A stretch of 41,048 nucleotides of DNA, taken from assembly GCF_900142195.1 (NCBI RefSeq), contig NZ_FRAB01000051.1, positions 1 through 41,048 of the forward strand, given 5' to 3'. The translations under genes were made by a program, and so were the position numbers. The notes under the pieces are model-generated. The model was not told where the DNA came from and made no database searches. It worked only from the letters and a program-made list of their open reading frames with translations. Every line of letters begins with the position of its first letter. Position 1 is the first letter of the stretch. The stretch comes from Paraburkholderia terricola. Lineage in GTDB: Bacteria > Pseudomonadota > Gammaproteobacteria > Burkholderiales > Burkholderiaceae. Below, one piece after another: positions 15,931 to 24,126 of this stretch.

Positions 15931-17109
15931 ATGGCCATGCCCACTATCCGGCACGTGCGTGCCTTCATCGTCCGCGGCGGCGGTGCGGACTATCACGACC
16001 AACCCGGCGGACACTGGATCGACGATCACATTGCCACGCCAATGGCGCGTTACCCCGAGTATCGCCAGAGCCGCCAGTCGTTCGGCATCAATGTGCTCGG
16101 CACGCTCGTCGTGGAGATCGAGGCGAGCGACGGCACGGTCGGCTTCGCGGTGACGACGGGCGGCGAGATCGGCGCGTTCATCGTCGAGAAGCATCTCGCG
16201 CGTTTTCTCGAAGGGCAACTCGTTACCGACATCGAGAAGATGTGGGATCAGATGTACTTCTCCACGTTGTACTACGGCCGCAAGGGCGTGGTGCTGAATA
16301 CGATCTCGGGCGTGGACCTCGCGCTGTGGGATCTGCTCGCGAAGGTGCGCAAGGAGCCGGTGTATCAACTGCTGGGCGGACCGGTGCGCGACGAACTCGT
16401 GTTCTATGCGACCGGCGCGCGGCCCGATCTTGCGAAGGAGATGGGCTTCATCGGCGGCAAGCTGCCGTTGCAGCATGGTCCCGCTGAAGGCGAAGCAGGG
16501 TTCAGGCAGAACATCGAGAAGCTGGCGGAGATGCGCAGCCGCGTCGGCGACGACTTCTGGCTGATGATCGACTGCTGGATGAGCCTCGACGTGCCGTATG
16601 CGACGCGTCTCGCGCAAGCGGCGCACGAATACGGCCTGAAGTGGATCGAGGAATGCCTGCCGCCCGACGACTACTGGGGTTACGCCGAACTGCGCCGCAA
16701 GGTGCCGCGCGGCATGATGGTGTCCACCGGCGAACACGAGGCGACGCGCTGGGGTTTTCGCATGCTGCTGGAAATGCAATGCTGCGATCTGATTCAGCCC
16801 GACGTGGGCTGGTGCGGCGGCATCACCGAGTTGATCAAGATTTCCGCGCTGGCCGATGCGCATAATGTGATGGTGGTGCCGCACGGTTCGTCGGTGTATA
16901 GCTATCATTTCGTCGTCACGCGGCACAACTCGCCGTTCGCCGAGTTTCTGATGATGGCGCCGAAAGCCGATCAGGTCGTGCCGATGTTCACGCCGCTGCT
17001 GCTCGACGAACCGGTGCCCGTGAATGGACGAATGAAGGTGCCGGACACGCCGGGCTTCGGCGTGAGACTCAATCCCGAATGCAAGCTGGTGCGGCCGTAC
17101 CCGCGTTGA
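15931..17109 (+). CDS. rhmD: L-rhamnonate dehydratase
   Basis: A 392-residue enolase-superfamily enzyme that closely follows E. coli RhmD (YfaW) as I recall it: GGDYHDQ-like start (GGADYHDQPGGHWIDDHIATPM), RQSFGINVLGTLVVE, YATGARPDLAKEMGFIGGK, DFWLMIDCWMSLD and KWIEECLPPDDYWGY. The Mg2+ ligands are the Asp of MIDCW, the Glu of WIEEC and the Glu of STGEHE; the catalytic His is in VPHGSSVYSYH. It dehydrates L-rhamnonate to 2-keto-3-deoxy-L-rhamnonate. ATG 15931 is chosen because similarity starts at MPTIRHVRAF; the frame is open to 15895. It is the third gene of the operon. Confidence 0.9.
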   Translation: MAMPTIRHVRAFIVRGGGADYHDQPGGHWIDDHIATPMARYPEYRQSRQSFGINVLGTLVVEIEASDGTVGFAVTTGGEIGAFIVEKHLARFLEGQLVTDIEKMWDQMYFSTLYYGRKGVVLNTISGVDLALWDLLAKVRKEPVYQLLGGPVRDELVFYATGARPDLAKEMGFIGGKLPLQHGPAEGEAGFRQNIEKLAEMRSRVGDDFWLMIDCWMSLDVPYATRLAQAAHEYGLKWIEECLPPDDYWGYAELRRKVPRGMMVSTGEHEATRWGFRMLLEMQCCDLIQPDVGWCGGITELIKISALADAHNVMVVPHGSSVYSYHFVVTRHNSPFAEFLMMAPKADQVVPMFTPLLLDEPVPVNGRMKVPDTPGFGVRLNPECKLVRPYPR

Positions 17110-17159
17110 ACGCGGCGCGGCGCACTCGCGCACCATGGATCCAGGCAAAGGAGAGTGAC

Positions 17160-17942
17160 GTGCTGCTCAAGGACAAGGTCGTGATCGTCACCGGCGGCTC
17201 GCGGGGCATCGGCCGCGCGATCGCCGTCGCGTGCGCGGCGGAAGGCGCGGACGTGGCGATCAACTACTGGGGCGATAACGACGCATCGTATGGGCGCCGT
17301 TCCGCCGTCGCGGAAGTGGTCGGCGAAATCGAGGCGCTGGGGCGGCGCGCGATTGCGATCGAAGGCAACGTGGCCGCGCGCGAAACCGGTCAGCAGCTCG
17401 TGCGCCATACGGTCGAAGCGTTCGGCAAGGTGGACGTGCTCGCGAGCAACGCCGGTATTTGTCCGTTTCACGCCTTTCTCGACATGCCGCCGGAAGTGTT
17501 GGAGTCGACGGTGGCGGTGAATCTGAACGGCGCGTTCTACGTCACGCAAGCGGCCGCCCAGCAGATGAAGGCGCAGGGCACGGGCGGCGCGATCGTGGCG
17601 ACGAGTTCGATCAGCGCGCTAGTCGGCGGCGGCATGCAGACGCATTACACGCCCACCAAGGCGGGCGTGCATTCGCTGATGCAATCGTGCGCGGTCGCGT
17701 TGGGGCCCTTCGGCATTCGCTGCAATTCGGTGATGCCGGGCACCATCGCTACCGACCTGAACGCGGAAGATCTTGCCGACGAAGCGAAAAAAGCCTACTT
17801 CGAAAAGCGCATTCCGCTCGGCCGCCTGGGCCGCCCGGAAGACGTCGCCGATTGCGTGGTGTTTCTCGCCTCCGACCGCGCGCGCTATGTGACGGGCGCG
17901 GCCTTGCTGGTGGACGGCGGCCTGTTCGTCAACCTGCAATGA
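17160..17942 (+). CDS. L-rhamnose 1-dehydrogenase (SDR family)
   Basis: A 260-residue short-chain dehydrogenase: TGGSRGIGRAIA, NAG, catalytic Ser (ATSSISALVG) and Y-T-P-T-K supplying Tyr and Lys. The segment INYWGDNDASYGRR and the C-terminus VTGAALLVDGGLFVNLQ match the L-rhamnose dehydrogenases of the non-phosphorylated pathway as I recall them. It would oxidise L-rhamnose to L-rhamnono-1,4-lactone with NAD(P). The start is a GTG at 17160 with AAAGGAGA eight bases upstream; a 50-bp gap separates it from rhmD. It converges with the LysR gene (49 bp between stops). Confidence 0.8.
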   Translation: MLLKDKVVIVTGGSRGIGRAIAVACAAEGADVAINYWGDNDASYGRRSAVAEVVGEIEALGRRAIAIEGNVAARETGQQLVRHTVEAFGKVDVLASNAGICPFHAFLDMPPEVLESTVAVNLNGAFYVTQAAAQQMKAQGTGGAIVATSSISALVGGGMQTHYTPTKAGVHSLMQSCAVALGPFGIRCNSVMPGTIATDLNAEDLADEAKKAYFEKRIPLGRLGRPEDVADCVVFLASDRARYVTGAALLVDGGLFVNLQ

Positions 17943-17990
17943 CGTTGAAATCACGCTGCAATAACGCTGAAATAACGCGCGACGCCGAAT

Positions 17991-18989
17991 TCAATGAGTC
18001 GTAGCCGGCGCGCTGGCGGGGTCCGCCGCGGACGGCGCGGAATCGTCGCGTGCGAGCTTGCGCGAGAAGCCGCGCAACAGGTCGATGAAACGCAGCGCCG
18101 GTTCGGCGAGGGGTTCTTCCTTGCGCGTGAGAATGCCGAAGCCGGAGAGGCTCTTGCCGATTTCGAGCGGCAATGCGACCAGCAATTTGCCGCGCACATG
18201 ATCGCGCACGACCGACTCCGGCAGCATCGCCACCGCATCGTAGTTTTCAAGCAATTGCAGCGTCGCGAAGATCGACGCGCATTCGGTCAGGTTCACCGGC
18301 GTCGCGAGTCCCGCGCGCGCGAGTTCTTCTTCGAACAACACGCGCGCCGGGCTCGTAACCGGTTGCGCGACCCACGGCCAGTCGATCAGTTCGCGCAGCG
18401 TGACGCGCGTGCGCTGCGCGAGCGGATGCACCGAACGCACGACGAGCAGCAAGGTTTCGCGCGCGAGCGGCTCGAAACTGAAATCGTTGTGTTGCAGCGG
18501 ACTGGTCAGCCGTCCGAGCGCGAGGTCGACCTCGCGGCGATGCAGCAATTGCACGACCTGGTCGCTGGTTTCGCCGAGAATGCGCACGTTGAGCAAGGGG
18601 CTTTCGGTTTTCAGCGCGGCAACCGCCATCGCGAGCAGATCGGGCGCGGCGCCCATGATCGCCCCGACGGTCAACTGTCCATGGCCGCCGCGGCGCTTCA
18701 CGTCGAGGTCTTCGGCGAAACGGGTCAACTCGGCGAGCGCGCGCCGCGCGTAGGCCAACGTGACCACACCGAGCGGCGTGGGCGTCATGCCGCGCGCGTT
18801 GCGCTCGAACAGCAGGAAGCCGAACGCTTCCTCGATGTCGCCGAGCATGCGGCTCGCGCTGGGCTGCGCGACGTTGACCGCTTCGGCGGCTTGATGGAGA
18901 TTGCGGGCGTCGTCGAGCGCGACGAGCAGGGCGAGGTGCTTGAACTTGAGCCGATTGACGAGGGCGACGGTGGCTGCGTGTTGGCTCAT
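17991..18989 (-). CDS. LysR-type regulator, likely of the rhamnose locus
   Basis: A 332-residue LysR protein. The winged-helix domain covers residues 12-75 (LKFKHLALLVALDDARNLHQAAEAVNVAQPSASRMLGDIEEAFGFLLFERNARGMTPT... begins there), followed by an effector domain of the periplasmic-binding fold (HGQLTVGAIMGAAPDLL onward). The N-terminal style resembles sugar-linked LysR proteins such as GbpR. It is transcribed divergently from the mutarotase gene across 135 bp that hold a T-N11-A dyad and a promoter, and it lies between the two rhamnose transcripts. It probably senses rhamnose or a pathway intermediate; this is positional inference. ATG at 18989. Confidence 0.8.
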   Translation of the reverse strand: MSQHAATVALVNRLKFKHLALLVALDDARNLHQAAEAVNVAQPSASRMLGDIEEAFGFLLFERNARGMTPTPLGVVTLAYARRALAELTRFAEDLDVKRRGGHGQLTVGAIMGAAPDLLAMAVAALKTESPLLNVRILGETSDQVVQLLHRREVDLALGRLTSPLQHNDFSFEPLARETLLLVVRSVHPLAQRTRVTLRELIDWPWVAQPVTSPARVLFEEELARAGLATPVNLTECASIFATLQLLENYDAVAMLPESVVRDHVRGKLLVALPLEIGKSLSGFGILTRKEEPLAEPALRFIDLLRGFSRKLARDDSAPSAADPASAPATTH

Positions 18990-19020
18990 GGTTCCGGTGC
19001 GATTCGGTTTGTGGATCGCC

Positions 19021-19039
19021 CAATCCCAACAACGGATTG
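19021..19039. promoter_or_regulatory. Candidate LysR operator (T-N11-A dyad)
   Basis: CAATCC (19021-19026) and GGATTG (19034-19039) form a perfect inverted repeat with a 7-bp spacer, including the T-N11-A spacing (T19024, A19036) expected of LysR sites. Its right arm overlaps the -35 box of the rhaM promoter by three bases. It lies 32 bp from the LysR start codon. Confidence 0.5.
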
Positions 19040-19066
19040 AGATGCTATCGACGCAGGAATTATAGT
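19037..19066 (+). promoter_or_regulatory. rhaMp: Promoter of the rhaM-lactonase-ABC transcript
   Basis: TTGAGA (19037-19042), an 18-bp spacer and TATAGT (19061-19066). The expected start is near 19073, giving a leader of about 50 nt. That leader contains the hairpin GGCGGG (19090-19095) / CCCGCC (19102-19107) just before the ribosome site GAGGGAAG. Confidence 0.5.
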
Positions 19067-19124
19067 CGCATCGGGTGCTTGCACGTTTCGGCGGGAAGAT
19101 GCCCGCCTTCGAGGGAAGACAGGC

Positions 19125-19448
19125 ATGGAAACAATCGCTTTCCGTATGGTGCTCAACCCCGGCATGCGCGAGGAATACGAACGACGTCACGCGCAAATCT
19201 GGCCCGAACTGGTTGACGCATTGCACAACGCCGGCGTGCGCGAGTACCGGATTTTCTTCGACGCGGAGTCGAATCATCTCTTCGCCATTCTCACGCGCAC
19301 CACGAATCACGCGATGCACGAGTTGCCGCAACTCGACGTGATGCGCAAATGGTGGGAGTACATGGCCGACATCATGCAGGCCGCGCCGGACCATACACCG
19401 CTTCAACAGCCGCTCGAACCGGTCTTTCGTTTGAGTTCAATGAATTGA
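19125..19448 (+). CDS. rhaM: L-rhamnose mutarotase
   Basis: A 107-residue protein of the RhaM/RhaU family, which interconverts the alpha and beta anomers of L-rhamnose. The family pattern is clear: FRMVLNPGMREEYERRHAQIWPELVDAL, the YRIFFDAESNHLFAIL strand with the active-site region, and the end motif KWWEYMADIMQAAPDHTPLQQPLEPVF. Its length equals that of E. coli RhaM. GAGGGAAGACAGGC precedes the ATG. First gene of the transcript that continues with the lactonase and the ABC importer. Confidence 0.9.
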   Translation: METIAFRMVLNPGMREEYERRHAQIWPELVDALHNAGVREYRIFFDAESNHLFAILTRTTNHAMHELPQLDVMRKWWEYMADIMQAAPDHTPLQQPLEPVFRLSSMN

Positions 19449-19497
19449 CGTTGCTGACTTGCCAACGCAAGGCCAACAACACGGCGGAGAGTGTCGC

Positions 19498-20391
19498 ATG
19501 CAGGTTGTCGATTCGCATATCCATCTGTGGGATCTGAAGACGCATCGCTATCCGTGGCTGGAAAACCCCGGCGTGTCGTTCGTCGGCGACGCGCGCGCGT
19601 TGAAGCACGACTATCTGCTCGACGACCTGCTCGGCGAGGCGGGCGATATCGAGGTGCTGAAACTGGTGCACGTCGAGGCGAATCACGATCCCGCCGATCC
19701 GGTCGAGGAGACCCGCTGGTTGCAGTCCATCGCGGATCGCAAGGAATCGCGCGGCATGCCGAATGCGATCGTGGCCGCCGTGGATCTCTCGGCGGCGAAC
19801 GCGCCCGCCGTGCTCGAAGCGCACGCGTCGTTCGCCAACACGCGAGGCATACGGCAGATACTGAACGTGCACGAGAACAGGCTGTTCGACTACGTCGGTC
19901 GTCATTTCATGCGCGAGCCGCAATGGCGCGAGCACTTCGCCTTGCTGCGCCGATACGGCATGTCGTTCGACCTGCAACTCTATCCGTCGCAGATGGAAGA
20001 AGCCGCCGCGCTGGCGCGCGCGCACGGCGACACGCTGTTCATCGTCAATCATGCGGGCATGTTCGTGGATCGCGGCAGCGTGGCCGGTTATCGCGCGTGG
20101 CGCGACGGCATGCGCCTGCTGGCCGGCTGTCGGAACATCGCGGTGAAAATCAGCGGGCTTGCGATGTTCGATCATCGATGGACTGTCGAAAGCCTGCGGC
20201 CTTACGTGCTTGAAACGATCGACACGTTCGGCGTCGAGCGCGCGATGTTCGCGTCGAACTTCCCCGTCGATCGCTTGTTCGGCTCTTACACGGATTTATG
20301 GCACGCCTATGCGGCGATCGTCGAGGGTGCGAGCGTCGCCGAGAAAGAAGCGCTGTTTCGCCGTAATGCGGAGCGCTTCTACCGCATCTGA
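19498..20391 (+). CDS. Amidohydrolase-2 family lactonase, probably L-rhamnono-lactonase
   Basis: A 297-residue TIM-barrel hydrolase of the COG3618 / amidohydrolase-2 group. It starts MQVVDSHIHLWDLKTHRYPWL, giving the N-terminal H-x-H metal site, and has VHVEANHDP, FIVNHAGM and, near the end, FASNFPVDRLFGSY with the conserved late Asp. Other members hydrolyse sugar lactones such as L-fucono- and L-rhamnono-lactone. With rhamnose dehydrogenase and rhamnonate dehydratase in the same locus, opening of L-rhamnonolactone to L-rhamnonate is the natural role. ATG 19498 with CGGAGAG upstream. Confidence 0.8.
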   Translation: MQVVDSHIHLWDLKTHRYPWLENPGVSFVGDARALKHDYLLDDLLGEAGDIEVLKLVHVEANHDPADPVEETRWLQSIADRKESRGMPNAIVAAVDLSAANAPAVLEAHASFANTRGIRQILNVHENRLFDYVGRHFMREPQWREHFALLRRYGMSFDLQLYPSQMEEAAALARAHGDTLFIVNHAGMFVDRGSVAGYRAWRDGMRLLAGCRNIAVKISGLAMFDHRWTVESLRPYVLETIDTFGVERAMFASNFPVDRLFGSYTDLWHAYAAIVEGASVAEKEALFRRNAERFYRI

Positions 20392-20400
20392 GGCCGCACG

Positions 20401-20444
20401 AAAACCGCATTAAAACCGCGCTAAAACCGCACGAAAACCGCGGT
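20401..20444. repeat. Tandem 11-bp repeat (AAAACCGC core), four copies
   Basis: Four consecutive 11-bp units, each starting AAAACCGC with a variable 3-base end (ATT, GCT, ACG, GGT), fill half of the 88-bp gap between the lactonase stop and the ABC ATPase start. Non-coding; may tune mRNA decay or translation between the two genes. Confidence 0.85.
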
Positions 20445-20479
20445 AAGCGAACAGAAGCCAAAAAGAAAGGAGACAAGCA

Positions 20480-22009
20480 GTGCAGCAACCCCTATCCGCC
20501 GTGCCCAGGCTCGAACTGCGGCACGCGAGTAAATCATTCGGCCGGGTCCGCGCGTTGTCGGACGGCGACCTCGCGCTATGGCCGGGCGAAGTGCATGCGC
20601 TGCTCGGCGAAAACGGCGCGGGCAAATCGACGCTCGTGAAGATTCTCGCGGGCGTGCATCAGCCGGATAGCGGCGAGCTGCTGGTGGACGGCGTGGCGCG
20701 CCGTTTTGCGACGCCTGCCGAAGCGCGCGACGCGGGTCTTGCGGTGATCTACCAGGAGCCGACGCTGTTCTTCGATCTGTCGATCGCGGAGAACATTTTC
20801 ATGGGACGGCAGCCGGTCGATCGGATCGGCCGCATCCAATACGACGCGATGCGCCGCGAGGTGGACGGCTTGCTGGCGTCGCTCGGCGTGGATCTGCGCG
20901 CGGATCAACTGGTGCGCGGCTTGTCGATTGCCGATCAGCAGGTGATCGAAATCGCCAAGGCCTTGTCGCTGAACGCCAACGTGCTGATCATGGACGAGCC
21001 CACCGCCGCGCTCTCGTTGCCCGAAGTGGAACGGCTCTTCGCGATCGTGCGCAAGCTGCGCGAGCGCGACGTGGCGATTCTCTTCATCACGCATAGGCTC
21101 GACGAAGTCTTCGCGCTGACGCAGCGTGTCACGATCATGCGCGACGGCGCAAAGGTGTTCGACGGCTTCACCGCCGATCTCACCACCGAGGCAATCGTCA
21201 CGAAGATGGTGGGCCGCGATCTGGAGACGTTCTATCCGAAAGCCGATCTGCCGCCGGGCGACGTGCGCCTGTCGGTACGCGGCCTCACGCGCGTGGGCGT
21301 ATTCAAGGACATTTCCTTCGACGTGCGCGCCGGCGAGATCGTCGCGCTGGCCGGTCTGGTGGGCGCGGGGCGCAGCGAAGTCGCGCGGGCGATCTTCGGC
21401 ATCGATCCGCTCGATTCGGGCGAGATCTGGATCGGCGGCCAGCCACTCAAGGCGGGCAGTCCGGCCGCGGCGGTGCGCGCCGGCCTCGCGCTGGTGCCGG
21501 AAGACCGTCGGCAGCAGGGGCTCGCGCTGGAACTGAGCATCGCGCGCAATGCGTCGATGACGGTGCTCGGCCGGCTCGTCAAACATGGTCTCATCTCCAC
21601 GCGCAGCGAGACGCAACTCGCGAATCAATGGGGCACGCGCTTGCGTCTGAAAGCGGGCGACCCCAACGCGCCAGTCGGCACGCTGTCGGGCGGCAATCAG
21701 CAGAAGGTGGTGCTCGGCAAATGGCTCGCAACCGGGCCGAAAGTGCTGATCATCGACGAACCCACGCGCGGCATCGACGTCGGCGCGAAGGCCGAGGTGT
21801 ATGGCGCGCTGGCCGAACTGGTGCGCGAGGGCATGGCCGTGCTGATGATTTCGAGCGAATTGCCCGAAGTGCTCGGCATGGCCGACCGCGTGCTGGTGAT
21901 GCACGAAGGGCGGATCAGCGCGGAAATAGCGCGCGCCGAAGCCGACGAGGAACGCATCATGGGCGCCGCGCTCGGCCAACCGGTTCCACCGTTGGGGCAC
22001 GCCGCATGA
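20480..22009 (+). CDS. rhaT: Rhamnose ABC importer, double ATP-binding subunit
   Basis: A 509-residue CUT2/RbsA-type ATPase with two nucleotide-binding domains. The first has Walker A GENGAGKST, a Q loop in VIYQEPTLF, a degenerate signature (VRGLSIADQQ) and Walker B VLIMDEPT. The second has a weak Walker A (GLVGAGRSE) but a good signature (LSGGNQQ) and Walker B VLIIDEPTRGIDVG, the usual CUT2 asymmetry. It powers uptake through the two permeases that follow. The symbol follows Rhizobium rhaSTPQ, not the unrelated E. coli symporter. GTG start at 20480 behind AAAGGAGACAAGCA. It overlaps the next gene by ATGA. Confidence 0.85.
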   Translation: MQQPLSAVPRLELRHASKSFGRVRALSDGDLALWPGEVHALLGENGAGKSTLVKILAGVHQPDSGELLVDGVARRFATPAEARDAGLAVIYQEPTLFFDLSIAENIFMGRQPVDRIGRIQYDAMRREVDGLLASLGVDLRADQLVRGLSIADQQVIEIAKALSLNANVLIMDEPTAALSLPEVERLFAIVRKLRERDVAILFITHRLDEVFALTQRVTIMRDGAKVFDGFTADLTTEAIVTKMVGRDLETFYPKADLPPGDVRLSVRGLTRVGVFKDISFDVRAGEIVALAGLVGAGRSEVARAIFGIDPLDSGEIWIGGQPLKAGSPAAAVRAGLALVPEDRRQQGLALELSIARNASMTVLGRLVKHGLISTRSETQLANQWGTRLRLKAGDPNAPVGTLSGGNQQKVVLGKWLATGPKVLIIDEPTRGIDVGAKAEVYGALAELVREGMAVLMISSELPEVLGMADRVLVMHEGRISAEIARAEADEERIMGAALGQPVPPLGHAA

Positions 22010-23064
22010 TGCGCCATTCATCGACTCATCCCGCGCCGGTGCAGGCGCCGGTGGCAAAGCGCTCAACCAACGCGCCGGGCGGCTTCGTTGCGGGCGTCGC
22101 GAAGAGCCGCGAAACGACCCTCTTCGTCGTGCTGATTCTGCTGATCGTGGGCACGGCGCTCGCAAAACCGCAGTTCCTCAATCTGCAGAATCTGCGCGAC
22201 GTGCTGCTCAACGTGTCGATCATCAGCCTGTTGACAGCCGGCATGACGGTGGTGATCCTGATGCGGCACATCGATCTCTCGGTGGGTTCGACGGTCGGCG
22301 TCAGCGCGTATGCGGTCGGCAGTCTGTACGTCGCGTTCCCGCATATGCCGGTGCTGGTCGCGCTGGCCGCCGGACTCGCGATCGGGCTGGTGGCGGGCGG
22401 CATCAATGCGCTGCTGGTGGCGGTGGGGCGCGTGCCCTCGCTGGTGGCGACGCTCTCCACGCTATACATCTTTCGCGGCGCGGACTACGCGTGGGTGCAC
22501 GGCGGGCAGATCAACGCCACCAGTCTGCCCGAGTCGTTCTCCGGTCTCGCGACCGGCACGTGGCTCGGCATTCCGACGCTCGCGCTGATCGCGCTCGTCG
22601 TGCTGGCCGGCCTCGCCGTGTACCTCAAGCAGTTTCGCGGTGGCCGCGAGCACTATGCGATCGGCTCCAATCCCGAGGCCGCGCGACTCGCCGGCGTGAA
22701 CGTCGAGCGCCGCGTGATGGCGGGCTTTCTGCTCTCCGGCGCGATTGCCGGCTTCGCGGGCGCGCTGTGGCTCGCGCGTTTCGGCACCGTCGACGCGAGC
22801 ACCGCGAAGGGCATCGAATTGCAGGTGGTCGCTGCGGCGGTGGTCGGCAGCGTGGCGATTACCGGCGGCGTCGGCACGATACTCGGCGCGACGCTCGGCG
22901 CGCTGGTGCTGGGCGTGATCAGCATCGCGCTCGTCGTGCTGCACGTGTCGCCATTCTGGGAGCAGGCAATCGAAGGCGCGCTGATCGTCGCGGCGATCAC
23001 CGCCGATACCTTGCTGGCCCGCTCCGTCGCCAAACGCATGATGAGGAAACGCGATCATGGCTAA
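22006..23064 (+). CDS. rhaP: Rhamnose ABC importer permease 1
   Basis: A 352-residue BPD_transp_2 (RbsC-like) permease with about eight to ten hydrophobic segments. Typical motifs are VVILMRHIDLSVGSTVGVSAY, VPSLVATLSTLYIFRGADY, HYAIGSNPEAARLAGVNVERR and GIELQVVAAAVVGSVAITGGVG. The polar N-terminal 30 residues are cytoplasmic. Translation is coupled to the ATPase gene by the 4-bp ATGA overlap; ATG 22009 is an alternative start. The order of the names rhaP and rhaQ follows Rhizobium by position only. Confidence 0.85.
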   Translation: MMRHSSTHPAPVQAPVAKRSTNAPGGFVAGVAKSRETTLFVVLILLIVGTALAKPQFLNLQNLRDVLLNVSIISLLTAGMTVVILMRHIDLSVGSTVGVSAYAVGSLYVAFPHMPVLVALAAGLAIGLVAGGINALLVAVGRVPSLVATLSTLYIFRGADYAWVHGGQINATSLPESFSGLATGTWLGIPTLALIALVVLAGLAVYLKQFRGGREHYAIGSNPEAARLAGVNVERRVMAGFLLSGAIAGFAGALWLARFGTVDASTAKGIELQVVAAAVVGSVAITGGVGTILGATLGALVLGVISIALVVLHVSPFWEQAIEGALIVAAITADTLLARSVAKRMMRKRDHG

Positions 23065-24070
23065 ACCGGATTCCGCGCTGCTCACGCGCAAACGCGAAAC
23101 GCCGCTGCAATGGGAAGTCTTGCTGGTGATCGTGCTGATGTTGTCGCTCGGACTCGGGCGCTGGTTGTCGCCGGTATTTCTCACCGGCGCGAATCTGAGC
23201 AACGTATTGGCCGACCTGACCGAGATCGCGTTGATGGCGCTGCCGATGACGCTCATCATCGTCGCCGCGGAAATCGATCTTTCGGTGGCGTCGGTATTGG
23301 GCGCGTCCAGCGCGTTGATGGGCGTGCTGTGGCACATGGGCCTGCCCATGCCGCTCGTGATCGTGATGGTGCTGATTGCCGGCGCGCTGGCCGGCTGGCT
23401 GAACGGCCTCGTGATCGTGAAGCTCAATCTGCCTTCGCTCGCGGTCACGATCGGCACGCTCGCGCTGTTTCGCGGCCTCGCTTACGTGCTGCTCGGCGAC
23501 CAGGCGGTCGCGGACTTCCCGCCTGGCTATACGGCCTTCGGCATGGAAACGCTCGGCTCGACCTTCATTCCGTTGCCGTTCGTGATCGTGATCGTCGGCG
23601 CGGTGCTGTTCACGGTGCTGCTGCAAGCCACCGCGTTCGGCCGCAGCCTCTATGCGATCGGCGCGAATCCCACGGCGGCGGCGTTTTCCGGCATCGAAGT
23701 GGCGAGGATCAGGCTGCGCCTGTTCGTTCTGTCCGGCGCGATGAGCGCGTTGGCGGGCGTCGTCTATACGCTGCGCTTCACCAGCGCGCGCGGCGACAAC
23801 GGCGAGGGCTTCGAGTTGTCGGTGATCGCGGCGGTGCTGTTCGGCGGCGTGAGCATTTTCGGCGGACGCGGCTCGATGATCGGCGTGCTGCTGTCGCTGC
23901 TGATCATCGGCGTGCTGAAAAATGCGCTCACGCTCGACGACGTATCGAGCGAAACGCTGACGATCGTCACCGGCGCGCTGCTGCTGGCCTCGGTGCTGAT
24001 TCCCAATCTGGTCGCCCGCTGGCGCGCGGCGCGCGACCGGCGTTTCATCGCGAAGTCCGCTTCCTTATAA
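23057..24070 (+). CDS. rhaQ: Rhamnose ABC importer permease 2
   Basis: A 337-residue RbsC-like permease, the partner of the preceding one, beginning inside its last codons (8-bp overlap). Visible motifs: LIIVAAEIDLSVASVLGASSALMG, LPSLAVTIGTLALFRGLAYVLLGDQAV, SLYAIGANPTAAAFSGIEVARI and FELSVIAAVLFGGVSIFGGRG. A heterodimeric permease pair is usual for rhamnose CUT2 importers. ATG 23057 with GAGGAAACGCGATC upstream. Confidence 0.85.
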   Translation: MAKPDSALLTRKRETPLQWEVLLVIVLMLSLGLGRWLSPVFLTGANLSNVLADLTEIALMALPMTLIIVAAEIDLSVASVLGASSALMGVLWHMGLPMPLVIVMVLIAGALAGWLNGLVIVKLNLPSLAVTIGTLALFRGLAYVLLGDQAVADFPPGYTAFGMETLGSTFIPLPFVIVIVGAVLFTVLLQATAFGRSLYAIGANPTAAAFSGIEVARIRLRLFVLSGAMSALAGVVYTLRFTSARGDNGEGFELSVIAAVLFGGVSIFGGRGSMIGVLLSLLIIGVLKNALTLDDVSSETLTIVTGALLLASVLIPNLVARWRAARDRRFIAKSASL

Positions 24071-24126
24071 CGTCAGATCGACAACCCGGACACCACCACG
24101 TCCAACAACAAGGCAGGAGACACTTC

